Origin: Lepidostoma basale
Lineage: Eukaryota > Arthropoda > Insecta > Trichoptera > Lepidostomatidae
Direction: 5' to 3'
Assembly (NCBI GenBank): GCA_022606425.2
Contig: JAHDVF020000493.1
Location: 744,001 to 808,000, forward strand
DNA length: 64,000 nt
Within the stretch, counting starts at the first letter, position 1. Each line of letters begins with the position of its first letter. Position numbers and translations under genes: made by a program. Below the pieces are notes generated by a model, which saw only the letters and a program-made list of their open reading frames with translations, was not told the origin of the DNA and ran no database searches. Below are positions 20,746-30,905 of the stretch, piece by piece.

Positions 20746-21059
20746 TTGATAGCAAATCTTTATTGTTTCTTTTGATTTTGAAGAAACTGTTAGATACCGT
20801 TGTGTTAAGTGGTGTTTCACGAGTATCGTTGCACACCATTTATTTTCTGGTTAATTTTTGGCAAAACCAGAAGTCTGTGCAGTGCCAAATCAGTTTTGCG
20901 GTTAGACTGATCGATTGTGATGCTTTCTTAGAAAATAAATCAATAGTATTATCATCTCCCTCCATTATTATAAGACTTTCAGCTAATAACCAGACGGAGC
21001 GGCCAAATAATTATCTGACCTATAAATTATGTAAATATTACCAGAATCTAAACTAACAA
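20746..21059. other. Unclassified stretch
   Basis: A 97-codon frame (20763-21056) has no recognisable domain and no codon pattern that would argue for a gene. No repeat is found. Confidence 0.45.
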
Positions 21060-21148
21060 ACTTACCACCATGTCTTCTCTCTTCTTTACTGAAATATTTC
21101 TCTCGCTTCTTACGCATCCTCGTTTTATTATGGACGCACGTCGCTTTT
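21060..21148 (-). mobile_element. LINE-A fragment, split by LINE-C
   Basis: Minus strand: the MTRCMNVEEAREIFQ region and ACGTGCGTCC are recognisable but worn. LINE-C is inserted at the right edge. Confidence 0.6.
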
Positions 21149-21500
21149 CTTCTTCTTCTGCTTTATTAAAGACTACGTCCTGTTATTCTTCGGAGCCTGT
21201 TCCTGGGATTTTGATATCCAACTGTCTCGCCATCTTTTAGGTGGCCTTCCTGCAAGTCGATTTCCTGTTGGTACTTTATTTGCGGCTATATTTATCACTC
21301 TTTCCACAATCTCTCTAAAGTAGCGTCTTCTAAGTCTTCCCCATCGCACGACATCTTCCACATTGCAGATCTTTCTTATTTCAGAATTTCTTACTCTGTC
21401 TCGGAGTGTCGTTCCCGCAGTGGATCGGAGAGTCTTCATTTCTGTGGTTCTTAAGAGACTTTTTTTATTCTGATGGTGTCAGTTCTCGTTTCTATGCCAT
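21149..21500 (-). mobile_element. LINE-C copy with 11-bp target duplication
   Basis: Minus strand: RTTEMKTLRSTAGTTLRDRV, RNSEIRKICNVEDVVRWGRL, RRRYFREIVERVI, NRLAGRPPKRWRDSWISKSQ, with a short GAAGAAGAA tail at the left. ACGTCGCTTTT is found at 21138-21148 and 21501-21511. The frame is open over the whole C-terminal block. Confidence 0.85.
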
Positions 21501-21639
21501 ACGTCGCTTTTGACGACGTATGGCATACACACGCGCAAATCTTTATATGATAGTGTGTCAAGCTGACGTTTTTACTCCTATTTATTATAGCGATTGAAAA
21601 CATTTGTTGTTATTGAAATGTGTTTAAAAATAAGTTTGG

Positions 21640-22090
21640 TAAAAAAGTATGAATGCGTAATCTATGGAAACGAAGCATTGAACTGGCAAAAGAAGGATGA
21701 AAGTAGAATAAATGCAGTATAAATGAGATCTCTTAAACGAATGTGTGAATATTCGTAATGTGTATGATAAAGTGTCTAATGAAACTATAAGAAATGAATG
21801 CGGCATGAATGATAGTGTTATGAACAAAATAATGAAAGGATCGTTTAGACGGTTTGGACACATGTAAAGAATAAATGAAGAAAGAATGGTAAAAAATGTA
21901 TATGTTAACGATGTAAATGGATATCGAAATAGAGGAAGACCGATGAAAACTTGGCACGATCCAATAAATCAAATATTGAATGTAAAATGATGTATGAATG
22001 TTGAGGAAGCGAGAGAAATATGTCAGGAAAGAAAAGTGTGGCAGTCCATTATTTTGGGGAGACGGCGTGATGGTAAATTATTTAGTTAGT
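21640..22090 (+). mobile_element. LINE-A copy 12
   Basis: CGTAATCTATGGAAACGAAG to TTTAGTTAGTT. The frame contains stops (after MQYK; HM*RIN), an internal loss of the ACGCGCGTGC block, and ETA-W at the end. TTAG-tail subfamily. Confidence 0.8.
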
Positions 22091-22539
22091 TTTAAAAAAA
22101 GCACATGTAATATTCCGAGATGTATTCGATGAGTATTTGGCATACCGGAAAGATCTGAAATCTCCACGTGAATGATTCACACGTGTTCACATCAGAGGCA
22201 ATCTCCTCGTGGCGAGGCGAACAGTATCTCCGGCATTTACGAGTACCGTTCTGGGGAGACAGGTACGTGATGGAGGCGATGAATAATCGATGATGCGAGG
22301 AGGAACTAAGTGAAATCATCGCGGAAACATACGAGACATCACGCCGTACGAAGCATTAGGCTTTGAAACTGGCACCTACTTGGAAGCGTCTCACACGATT
22401 CGTAAGTAGGTACAACATTATTTTGTACGCCACACGAATGTTCTAGATAAACGCCCACAAACCAGTGGCGGTCGGATATGCAGAGCATTAGGCCTTTGAC
22501 CTTTACACATTTAAATACACATTTTATATGTATGTATTG
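22091..22539. other. Unique higher-GC island
   Basis: Not shared with any repeat in the window and less AT-rich. It has several short inverted repeats, e.g. TGAATGATTCACACGTGTTC and GGTACGTGATGGAGGCGATG neighbourhoods. Possible host non-coding DNA; no ORF, splice pattern or RNA gene can be supported. Confidence 0.4.
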
Positions 22540-22660
22540 AAGTGAAGCATGGAACTGGCAAATGAAGGATTAAAGTAGAATAAATGCAGTAGAAATGAGA
22601 TCTCTTAGACGAATGTGTGAATACTTAGTGTATGAGAGAGTGTATTATGAAAGGATCATC
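22540..22660 (+). mobile_element. LINE-A copy 13 (5' part only)
   Basis: GTATTGAAGTGAAGCATGGA, TGGCAAATGAAGGATTAAAG, AGATCTCTTAGACGAATGTG, ending at AAAGGATCATC. An internal deletion joins VYERV to the MKGS block. It starts at the ATGTATGG breakpoint. Confidence 0.75.
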
Positions 22661-22894
22661 TCATTCATCGCCACATGTTTGTAGAAACAGCGCGCCGATA
22701 AGCCACGTATTTTCTCCCAAACTATCGAAAATTATCGATCCTTTTTGATTTGATAATATTTTTAAATATTCATAGATGTCGTTGTGAGAAAATCGGAGTT
22801 GATTTTGAAATACATCTTTCGAATATTGCGAAGCGCGCACAGCTGCGCTTATGGCGATCGTCTACGTAGAGCGCACATGTGTGCTTACGGCAAT
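22661..22894. other. Spacer
   Basis: No family recognised. GCGCACAGCTGCGC (22832-22845) is a short palindrome. Confidence 0.4.
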
Positions 22895-23190
22895 CGTCGG
22901 GTTAAGATGGTTTGGACATATGGAAAGAATGAATAAAGAAAGAATGGTAAAACAATTATATGTTGACGATGTAAATGGATCTAGAAATAGAGGAAGACCG
23001 AGGAAAACGTGGCACGAACAAAAAAATCAAATATTGAATCTTCAGAGTAATCGACGCGCGTGCATGATACGATGTATGAATGTTGAGAAAGCGAGAAAAA
23101 TATGTCAGGAAAGAAAAGTGAGGCAGTCCATTCTTTCTGCCTACCCCTTCGGAGAGACGGCGCGATGGTTAGTTAGTTAGTTAGTTAAAA
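22895..23190 (+). mobile_element. LINE-A copy 14, intact frame
   Basis: Open from GLRWFGHMERMNKERMVKQL through YVDDVNGSRNRGRPRKTWHE, NRRACMIRCMNVEKARKICQ to SILSAYPFGETA. The A of the last codon is followed by GATGG instead of TGATGG, so the stop is lost (RW). TTAG tail of four units. Confidence 0.85.
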
Positions 23191-23290
23191 ACTGACAAAA
23201 CTCTGATTAAGGGCTTCTGTGTCCGAAACACGTTTGTATTTTAATTCTAATATTTAATAAAGTTAGTGTTGTTTACAAAGTAATGAACAT
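23191..23290 (+). repeat. F3-type hammerhead-like repeat
   Basis: CTGATTA-A-GGGC...GTCC-GAAACACGTTT at 23203-23234; then TAATAAAGTTAGTGTTGT. Same class as the reverse copy at 28722-28753, which shares the loop TTCTGT. Confidence 0.6.
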
Positions 23291-23789
23291 TGTTTAATGT
23301 ATCCAAAACACAAATTTATAGAAGATATAATGATAATTATAATTATAGTTATCATCTTTCTAGCTACACTTGTACACTTAACATTTTACTACGGGCCTTC
23401 GTCGTTACGGTGCAGGGCTACAGTGTACCGTTTATAATCTCATCCTTTATGCCTCGCATTCCGGATTCATATCAACATATCCACATAATGTTGATGCATA
23501 TTATTAGAGCCGAGTCTGGTATGGGAATATCTGATGGAGGAATTCGGATTGGTGGCAGTGTTATGGACCTAACGCCCTTTTGTTCGGAGATTTACGGCCC
23601 GTGTGCCGTGAATACTGATCGCCATGTTGGAAGAAAAGCGCGGGAACGATCATCGCTAATGGCCCCCGCGATTGGAAATTCGTCAATAGTGCCAACATCA
23701 TAAACGCGTAAAATTATGCAATAGCTTATATTATGTGCAGGATTAAAACACATTTTCTCAACTTACAACAGCGATAAAAAACCATCACG
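23291..23789. other. Unique stretch with a 137-codon frame of unknown meaning
   Basis: A frame from about 23290 to 23703 on the plus strand is the longest here that belongs to no repeat family. Its composition (many Tyr/Ser/Ile, then Gly/Arg-rich) shows no domain, signal peptide or zinc ligand. It may be chance in a GC-richer patch. Not annotated as a gene. Confidence 0.3.
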
Positions 23790-24010
23790 CCTTAGAAATA
23801 AAGGTAGATGTAGGAAAACGTGGTACGATCAAATAAATCAAATATTGAATGTCGGCCACGTGAGGAGTCAGAGAAATCGATGCGCGTGCATGACATGATT
23901 TATGAATGTTGAGGAAGCGAGAGAAATATGTCAGGAAAGAAAAGTGTGGCAGTCCATTATTTCTGCCTACACCTTCGGGGAGACGACGTGATGGTTAGTT
24001 AGTTAGTTAG
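23790..24010 (+). mobile_element. LINE-A copy 15
   Basis: GRCRKTWYDQINQILNVGHV, RSQRNRCACMT, stop, then ERKVWQSIISAYTFGETT and TTAGTTAGTTAG. It is preceded by the fragment CCATCACGCC, a piece of the opposite-strand end. Confidence 0.8.
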
Positions 24011-24175
24011 TCATATTATTAGAAGTCAGAAAAATGGACTTGCGTGTATGACTCACTGTATGGATGAGAAGAAGCTAGAGAGGTGTGTCAGGATCGAGTA
24101 GTGTGGCGGTCCATTATCTCTACCTACCCCTCCGGAGAAACAGCGTAATGGTTTGTTGTTGTTGTTGTTGTATAT
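24011..24175 (+). mobile_element. LINE-A copy 16, TTG tail
   Basis: Directly after the TTAG tail of copy 15. RSQKNGLACMTHCMDEKKLE, DRVVWRSIISTYPSGETA-like end, and a tail of (TTG)5. The two tail types lie side by side here, showing that the tails belong to separate insertions. Confidence 0.8.
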
Positions 24176-24589
24176 ATGGATAAATAAATATTTTTCTTTG
24201 ACCTTGTTATTTGTTTGAACAATATCAAGTACGTTCTTAAAACTGCAATCAAAGCAGATTCACCACAAAATAATCTAAATTTATTGGATGAATCTGGGTT
24301 TTCAAACAATATTAACCTCAACCGAGTGTAATGCAACTTGTATTCCAGTGGTTACAGAAACTAGATAATGAGTCTAAGTCTCTCATTCAAGTCCGCAGCA
24401 GGGGGTTATCTGCAACGGAAAACCAGCTGTTTTGCTTATTTGGAAATAATAAATTCGTATAAAATAAACCAATTAGCTCATCACTAACTGAATGGTTGAA
24501 GTAAAATAGGCCTTAAGTATATAGGAAATATAGAACGAAACTGCATACTTAGTTTTTTTTTTAAACTTATAATATATTTAACTAACGAA
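24176..24589. other. Unclassified spacer
   Basis: Nothing certain. CAAGTCCGCAGCAGGG near 24389 could be old retroposon DNA. Confidence 0.4.
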
Positions 24590-24655
24590 GAAGTAGACAG
24601 AAAGGATGGGCCACTACACTCCCAAGCTTTTTCTATATTCATACATCATAACTTC
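24590..24655 (-). mobile_element. LINE-A sliver
   Basis: GTAGACAGAAAGGATGGGCC and CATTCATACATCA-like words mark the LINE-A 3' coding end on the minus strand. Confidence 0.5.
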
Positions 24656-25250
24656 TTCTTTCGTGTCAGGACTCCCCAACGTTGACGAACACTACAGCAA
24701 AGACATCTCTATCCTGCGCCATTTGGAACAGGTTCTGAACTTTTGTTATTCCTGTCCACTCTTTGATGTTCTGCAGCCAGGACAACTGCCTTCTACAACT
24801 CCCCGATGTCCCTCCACTTTACCCATTAACATCAGTCGAAGTCGGTGGTATTTTTCTCCCCTTAGCACATGACCCAAATATGAGACCTTTCAAATTTTCA
24901 CACTTGACAATAGCTCTCTATTGACTCTGGTTCTCTGCAGTACGTCTGCATTACTGACCCTATCGGTCCACGGTATACGGAGCATTCTGCGGTATATCCA
25001 CATCTCGAACGCTTCCAACCGGTTCATTACATTCACTTTCAGAGTCCAGGTTTCGCAGCCATATAGTAGAACAGACCATATATAACATTTAATCATTCTT
25101 TGTCGGAGTTTCAAGTTAAGATTATCGTTGCAAAATAATGTTCTCATAACATCATAACTATCTCCCCTAAATACGTGAAAACGGACGCACATTAAAATAA
25201 GCGTATTACGTCCAGCACAATATTTCGTGCATGGCAAAAGGTCGCAGCGA
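24656..25250 (-). mobile_element. LINE-F copy, long
   Basis: Minus strand: RTLFCNDNLNLKLRQRMIKC, YIWSVLLYGCETWTL, LEAFEMWIYRRMLRIPWTDR, VSNADVLQRTRVNRELL, then after one shift VSYLGHVLRGEKYHRLRLML and MGKVEGHRGV. YGCETWT through LGHVL is the C-terminal region behind the RT palm. The GAA tail is visible as CTTCTTC at 24652. About 600 bp, the longest LINE-F here. Confidence 0.84.
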
Positions 25251-25481
25251 CCAATCGTTGTATTTTTTTTTTGCCAAAAAGTTTTAACTGACGATGTGAC
25301 CTTCTGCGATATGAAGTTTTAATTTTGGTAGATGGGACCTTTGGACAAGAGCTCTACAGCCTTTTAAAAAATTACAGCTCTAACTTTTCTCCATGCAAAA
25401 ATCATACGGATACTTACTTTTTACTACTTTTCTCAATGCAATTTTCCAAAAATCATTTGGTACCTTTTGCCAAAAGGGTAC
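25251..25481. other. Spacer
   Basis: Nothing recognised. Confidence 0.5.
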
Positions 25482-25590
25482 CGAACTAACCATCAAGTCG
25501 TTTCTCCGGAGGGTAAGGCAGAGAGGATGGACCACCACACTGGTCTTTACTGAAATTGATCTCGAGTTTCTCCTATATCATTCATATGCC
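25482..25590 (-). mobile_element. LINE-A fragment
   Basis: CTAACCATCAAGTCGTTTCTCC...GGAGGGTAAGGCAGAGAGG is the LINE-A end on the minus strand. A further sliver (CATTCGCTCCATATGTTTG) is at 25870-25915. Confidence 0.6.
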
Positions 25591-25985
25591 CGTGGGCAGG
25601 GCAATAATCCTTCTAGACTACATCTCTTCGGATGTGGACATCTTTCACGATAGTGAGGCTGCCCTTAAAAATTATCTATTTCTTGTGTATTAAATTGGTA
25701 TTTGTTTTTCGTTTTTCTAGTTTTTAAATTGTTCGTATATTTTTTGGTATATTTTCTAATTATTCTTGAATTTATCTGTCTTTTGTTTTTTTATGAATTA
25801 ATTAATTGTAACATATTTATAAAAAATCTTATTCCGTAGTTATAAATAGATTGGAATTTTTTTGTAAAACAATCTTCTCTCATCCATTCGCTCCATATGT
25901 TTGAACCATTTAAGGGATTTTCTTGTCATTTTACTAAGGACATAATCATCTTACTTTTGTCGTCGTTCTGTATTCTACCACGTGA
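25591..25985. other. AT-rich spacer
   Basis: Nothing recognised apart from the LINE-A sliver at 25870-25915. Confidence 0.5.
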
Positions 25986-26115
25986 TTAGTTTTAAGTTTC
26001 AGAATGTGTAAAAGCTCTGAGGAAGCTCGCATAGAGCGAAACCGGTAGGCCCTCATCCTCACAAATAAAGTGGTTGTATATCAAGTACAACAAGTTTTTA
26101 ATTAAGTGTTATTTA
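25986..26115 (+). repeat. F4-type hammerhead-like repeat
   Basis: CTGAGGA-A-GCTC-GCATA-GAGC-GAAACCGGTA at 26017-26047: a perfect 4-bp stem II, a CC/GG stem III and a GTA triplet. Followed by AAATAAAGTGGTTGTA as in other F4 copies. Confidence 0.7.
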
Positions 26116-26240
26116 AATATATTTTGGGACCTGGATGCGGAAAGGACAAGACAGGGAAGAGTGGAGAAAAATTAAAAAGACCTATATCCAACAGTGATGT
26201 GACGAACGCTGAAGAAGAAGAAGAAGATACGAAAGTGCTT
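26116..26240 (+). mobile_element. LINE 3' end with GAA tail
   Basis: GGACCTGGATGCGGAAAGG, CTATATCCAACAGTGATG and GAAGAAGAAGAAGA: LINE terminus, truncated. Confidence 0.6.
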
Positions 26241-26679
26241 AAATATTTTGAAGGTTGCATTTTAAATTAAGAATTTTTCGCCTATCTAGTGCGGGTAGGT
26301 ACCTGTTCAAAAGAAAATAGTCGAGTTCCATGGCTCAACGTGGCGGGTCTGTCATCTCCGGCATCACGTATCTCGTTTAGTTCCATTTATTTATCACGTA
26401 TTGTCCCCAATTGTCTGACCGCTACCAGCGCATAGAAATCGGCTTCCATTGGCCCCTATTGTTGTCCACACCTCGTGATATATGTTTAGTAACGAGAAAC
26501 CGTAATGAGATTTGTAGAAAAGAAAGAAAAAATCAATCGACTTCCAGAAACACAAAGACCCCTAGATCGGTGCGATCATTATCTTGACGAGCGAAGCATA
26601 TCATGATCTAAAAAAAATATTTACGAGGGACGCGAGATATCTAATTTGAAAAAAAAAATGGTTTTAATTTGTTTATTGT
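26241..26679. other. Unique higher-GC island
   Basis: 26330-26560 is non-repetitive in this window, with words such as CCCCTATTGTTGTCC (Sox-like site) and TTTATTTATCACG. It could be host regulatory DNA, a guess from composition only. Confidence 0.35.
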
Positions 26680-26699
26680 TTTTTGAACAATGATGTAAA

Positions 26700-27050
26700 T
26701 TTCTTCTATGTTCGCCATACTTTGTGTTGTAGGTGTTTTATTTGTCTTTTATTTAAATATACTTAGTATATACAACACTATTTAACGTCAAGTCCAATCA
26801 TTGATTTATTTCCTTTGTTGTAAGTAATTACCTGAATCCCAATAAGAACTTTAAATTATTATTTTAAATTTTGAATTATAACAAAAGCATAAACGTTCCA
26901 AAATAAATCTTTATAACATCTGTCAAAACTGATCATATTTGTAAACAATTTTATAATATTTTAAATATGTATCACTGAAGAAGGACTGTTTGTCCGAAAC
27001 ATGTCTAATATGTAATTTTAATAGTGTTGTATATACAAAGTATATATTTA
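26700..27050 (+). repeat. F3-family element with terminal inverted repeats
   Basis: ATATACTTAGTATATACAAC at 26757 and its complement ending at 27045 form ~26-bp inverted ends. Inside are GCATAAACGTTCCAAAATAA, TCTTTATAAC, and the hammerhead-like core CTGAAGA-A-GGAC-TGTTT-GTCC-GAAACATGTC at 26975-27005. Stem I is also possible (26966-26974 with 27006-27014, one mismatch). No coding capacity. Confidence 0.72.
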
Positions 27051-27059
27051 AAAAAAAAA

Positions 27060-27180
27060 AAAAATTATGTAAATCTCCATTTTAAATAATGAATACGAAA
27101 GAAAACATCTGTTTTCTATAAGTTTTATTATATTTTATGGCGAAATATGTCATTCCCATAAAAATTATAAGGCGATTTTA
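27060..27180. repeat. H-family palindrome, collapsed copy
   Basis: ATGTAAATCTCCATTTTAAA, GAAAACATCTGTTTTCTA, GGCGAAATATGTCATTCCC, with the loop part lost. Confidence 0.6.
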
Positions 27181-27240
27181 GATATAAAAATACGTTTGAA
27201 TGGATAGAAAACCAGTTAGTAATTTCACAACACTTTTATT

Positions 27241-27365
27241 CACTTATATGTCCCAATCTTACAAAACAGAGCAAAATATGGTACATGATTTTATGGCCTA
27301 TTATAAAATTATTTCAGACAGATATTGGTGAGGGTGGGACAAAGTGTGGGATGGGAGAGAAAACG
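27241..27365 (+). repeat. Repeat V copy 1
   Basis: TGTCCCAATCTTACAAAAC, GGTACATGATTTTATGGCC, TATTATAAAATTAT, GTGTGGGATGGGAGAGAAAA; recurs at 45583-45671. Class unknown. Confidence 0.55.
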
Positions 27366-27524
27366 CTGACGAAATACGGTACTAAGGATCAAACAAATTT
27401 TATGTTAAAAAAAACCTTCACAACGCTTTATTTATAAAGTGCTATAAAAATAAAAGCAGCTATTCTAAATACAAATATTCAAATGGGAATCCACAACACA
27501 AAGTGCAGGTGAATAAAGAAGTAA

Positions 27525-27740
27525 ATAAAAATATCTTTTAATTATTTATTCAACATGATGTGAAACTCTACTTAAATAAGTTAATATTGATGAAAACGTT
27601 CGTTTTATAGAATTTTTTTCAAATATAATTTATGTGAGTGATATGTTTTGCAAAGCTACGCCCATTTGTTAATACTATAAGCAAGGCGAAACATGACTCT
27701 TCCATAAACCATTATATTATATAATATAATATTATAATTC
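27525..27740. repeat. H-family palindrome copy
   Basis: ATGTGAAACTCTACTTAAA flank, GAAAACGTTCGTTTTATAG, then CAAGGCGAAACATGACTC and TTCTTCTAGAAAACG. Confidence 0.65.
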
Positions 27741-28170
27741 TTCTAGAAAACGTTAATTTTGTAGAAGATTTATTATATTTAATAAGTGTCATGTTTGGAA
27801 AGCTAAGGGTATTTTATAATGCTCTTGCAAGATATACACACATTGCACCGTGAGTGTAAAACCGAGATAAGTGCAAATATAAATTTTGGAGATATGGGAG
27901 CTTAAAGACTTCATATTGCTTGGAAAAACTGTTTTTTTTTTTAAATAAACTAATGATTTTCGGTTTATAGGTATATTACTATAAACCAAAAATCATTGGT
28001 TTATTTAAAAAAAAAAAACAGTTTTTCCAAGCAATATGAAGTCTTTAAACTCACATATCTCCAAAATTTATATTTGCACTTATCTCGGTTTTACACTCAC
28101 GGTGCGACATGATACTCCTATAAAATATAATAAGTCTTCTAGGCAATTGATATTTTCGTCAAAATTAATA
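27741..28170. repeat. H-family palindrome with ~127-bp perfect-type arms
   Basis: An inner inverted repeat spans 27845-28105 with its centre at about 27975 (GTATATT). The arms begin GCACCGTGAGTGTAAAACCG and include TATTGCTTGGAAAAACTG and a T12/A12 run. Only a handful of mismatches. It replaces the usual H loop, and H arms flank it on both sides (ATTATATTTAATAAGTGTCATG; CTATAAAATATAATAAG). Confidence 0.82.
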
Positions 28171-28439
28171 AAAAATTAATTTATTATACATTTCATTAAC
28201 AATTAAAAAATAGTTCTTATTTTTTTTTTCATAATAAGTTTCTTTCTTCGAGTTTTAGCCATTTGGGTTCTGCGTCAAATCCCCCTCTCGCATCCCCCCC
28301 CCCCTCCCGGTCAGTTATCAGTGATAAATTTACAATACTGATAAACACATAATTTCATCTCTACAAATGACACGTTAGACATTACATTATTAAAAAATAC
28401 AACAACTTCTCTTTTATATTTGACATAATTTTGGGTTGC
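28171..28439. other. Spacer with a C-tract
   Basis: Contains a run of 14 C at about 28293-28306 and a T run at 28222. No gene or repeat recognised. Confidence 0.5.
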
Positions 28440-28680
28440 AGATTGATTCAACAATAATTAATACGAATGAAAACGTAAATTTTCTAGAAGTTTTATTATA
28501 TTTTATGAGAATGACATGTTTCGCCCTTCTAAGGCATTATCAAATGACATTATGCCTTAGGAGGGCGAAACATGTAAAATATAATAAAACTTCTAGAAAA
28601 CTGACGTTTTCATTCGTATTAATTATAATATGGAGTTTTACATCGTTGTTTAGTATGAGTCAACAATGTTTATTACTTTG
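28440..28680. repeat. H-family palindrome copy, best preserved
   Basis: Both arms are nearly perfect: AATTAATACGAATGAAAACG, TCTAGAAGTTTTATTATA, GAATGACATGTTTCGCCC, CTAAGGCATTATCAAATG, then the reverse. The flank GGAGTTTTACATCGTTG is at the right. Hammerhead-like core on the minus strand at 28513-28545 with the first box degenerate (TTGATAA). Confidence 0.78.
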
Positions 28681-28781
28681 TAAACCATACTAACTTTATT
28701 AAAAAATAATAGTTAAATACAAACATGTTTCGGACACAGAAGCCCTTCTTCAGTGTTGTTAGTTTTTTGTATAATACAATA
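28681..28781 (-). repeat. F3-type hammerhead-like repeat
   Basis: Minus strand: CTGAAGA-A-GGGC-TTCTGT-GTCC-GAAACATGTTT at 28722-28753, with TAATAAAGTTAGTATGG beyond. Stem II pairs with one G-U. The Helitron starts directly after it. Confidence 0.68.
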
Positions 28782-29596
28782 TCTATATATATAAAACAAA
28801 GTCAAAAATCGTGTTAGTTACACCATTTATAACTCGAGAACGGCTGGACCAATTTTGAAGATCTTATATTAGCTGGATTTGTCTCCGTTCCGGATAACAG
28901 AATAATCATTAAAACATTTGAAAAAATCACTTAAATGATTTAAAATTAATTATATTTGTCGTAAATTTGACTATATTTGACTTCTGAGACAAAGTACAAA
29001 AAACATCATGGCTTCCATTTTAGTTTCAAAAACGCCCGTAGGTGGTGTATTGTTGATGCCAGATGTCAATACTCAATGTGAAAGATTTGAGGTTATTTTT
29101 TAATCGTCACCGGGATTTTTGGTTTTCTTTATTAATTTTAGATTAACAATGCCCAAAGTTATAAAAATCAGTATTAGAGAGACTATTCTAAAAGTTAAAC
29201 CCCTTTTGTGAAGGAGAGCAGAGAATATTTGCGCCATTAATACCTACCATTCGAAAAATATGACAGATGAGTGTTCCGTAGAGATTAAAAACCGATTTAT
29301 GATTAGTGAATAATAATAAAAATACGTATTGTATATTTTGTATTGATTTTATAGGTGTATCTGTGTACATTCGGTCCAGAGAATTGTTACCATAGGAAAT
29401 TCAGCCGCGAGTACTTAATAAACGAAATATTTGGCTAGATGAAGACGAGGAATTTCTTTTTTCAATTGATACGGACACTGAATCATCAAACTCTTCAGAT
29501 GATGAATATGATGATGCTAATGATGAAAACGGAGTTCATTGATGGATCACACTTATTCAAAATTATGTTGTCTGCTATTTAATTGTTTTAACGTGT

Positions 29597-30362
29597 TTTG
29601 ATGAATGTCGGAAAGTCAAAGGTGTTAGTTTTTGAAAGGGAAGAGCAAATGACAGTTTGTAATATAAGTGTAAATGAAGAGAACTTGGAACAGGTGAGGG
29701 AATTTGTGTATTTAGGTAGCATGTTCACAGCGGATGGCCGAACGGACAGTGATGTTGAAAAAAGGGTTGGTGCGGGTAACAAAGTGAATGGAGCTTTAAA
29801 AGTAGTTATTGGAAACAAGAATTTATCAATGAAAGCGAAAATGGCCGTTCACAATGGAGTTCTGGTCCCAACTCCTATGTATGGAAGCGAAGCATGGAAC
29901 TGACAGAAGAAAGATGAGAGCAGAATAAATGCGGTAGAGATGAGGTCCCTAAGACGTATGTGTGGTAGAACGATGTATGACAGAATCTCAAATGCTGATA
30001 TTAGGAAGGAATGTAGAGCGAAAGAAGGTATTATGAACAAAATTATGAATGGTTCGTTGTGTTGGTTCGGACATGTGGAGCGCATGGGTGAAGAAAGAAT
30101 GGTTAAAAAAGTATACGTTAACGATGTAAATGGAGTAAGGAGTCGAGGTAGACCGAGAAAAACATGGCATGTCCAAATTAATCAAATATTAAAGGTTGGT
30201 CATGTCAGAAGCCGGAAGAATCGACGTGCGTGTATGACTCGATGTATGAATGTGGAGGAAGCTAGAGAGGTGTTCCAGGATAGAGTCGTGTGGCGGTCCA
30301 TTCTCTCTGCCTACCCCTGCGGAGGAACGGCGTGATGGTTTGTTGTTGTTGTTGTGTTGTTG
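29597..30362 (+). mobile_element. LINE-A copy 17, longest, TTG tail
   Basis: The fullest LINE-A in the window: one frame from MNVGKSKVLVFEREEQMTV, EFVYLGSMFTADGRTDSDVE (RT thumb side), RMCGRTMYDRISNADIRKEC, RWFGH-like box (CWFGHVERMGEERMVKK), RGRPRKTWHVQINQILKVGH, MTRCMNVEEAREV to RSILSAYPCGGTA, stop, then (TTG)n. The only break is TGA at 29901-29903, where sister copies have Trp in EAWNWQ. The RT catalytic core is not included (5' truncation). It lies inside the Helitron, but no clear target duplication was found. Confidence 0.87.
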
Positions 30363-30699
30363 TATGAAATTCATTTATTTATAATAATAAAATAATAAGA
30401 ATGATAATAATCATAATAATAATTCAAACAATTATTAGAAGGAACAATCATACATAATATAGAGTCAAAAACGATAAATCCTAATATATTAAAGACGATA
30501 AACATTATAAGGAAGCAGATTATATTAGTAAGAAAGGGACAAAAATGGAAGGTAGTATTAATATTTTTTTGGTAGATTGTATAAAGGAAAAGTTTTTAAT
30601 GTACTACATATATACTAAGGGGGAATAAGCTGGAATTTGGTTATTTATAACATTCAATTCACGTGCCTTTGCTTTAAAAATTTCTAAATTTTCTAATTT

Positions 30700-30905
30700 A
30701 TCAATTTTTTTTTAAATTGTTTGTTATATGCAAAAAAAATGTGTTTTTGGAATTGAAATGATGGTCAAAATTCACACAATGATTCTGTTTTTGTATTAAA
30801 TGTTGTGTTCATATAACCTCTTCAAAATGATCGACCCGTCTTTCCAATATACACGGCATCACAATCCTCACAATTAATCTGGTAGATTCCACTTTGGTTG
30901 AATAT
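30700..30905 (-). mobile_element. Penelope-like element, GIY-YIG endonuclease fragment
   Basis: Minus strand 30902-30822 translates SGIYQINCEDCDAVYIGKTG + RSF, stop. GIY, the paired cysteines (CEDC) and YIG followed by KTGRS are the signature of the GIY-YIG endonuclease at the C-terminus of Penelope-like retroelements. Downstream sequence still hints at YEHNI and EIFKAKARELN after several stops. A broken remnant inside the Helitron. It shows that this retroelement class has been active in the genome. Confidence 0.8.

Noticed and set aside
23290..23703. Host protein gene (137 codons)
   Set aside because: No domain, no splice-site or codon-use support, and the frame length is compatible with chance in a GC-richer patch.
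24000..24012. TTAG repeats as insect telomere (TTAGG) sequence
   Set aside because: The unit is four bases and always sits at LINE-A or SINE 3' ends, so it is a retroposon tail.
29400..29541. Acidic Asp/Ser-rich frame as a transposase N-terminus
   Set aside because: Acidic low-complexity stretches are not diagnostic, and no catalytic domain follows.
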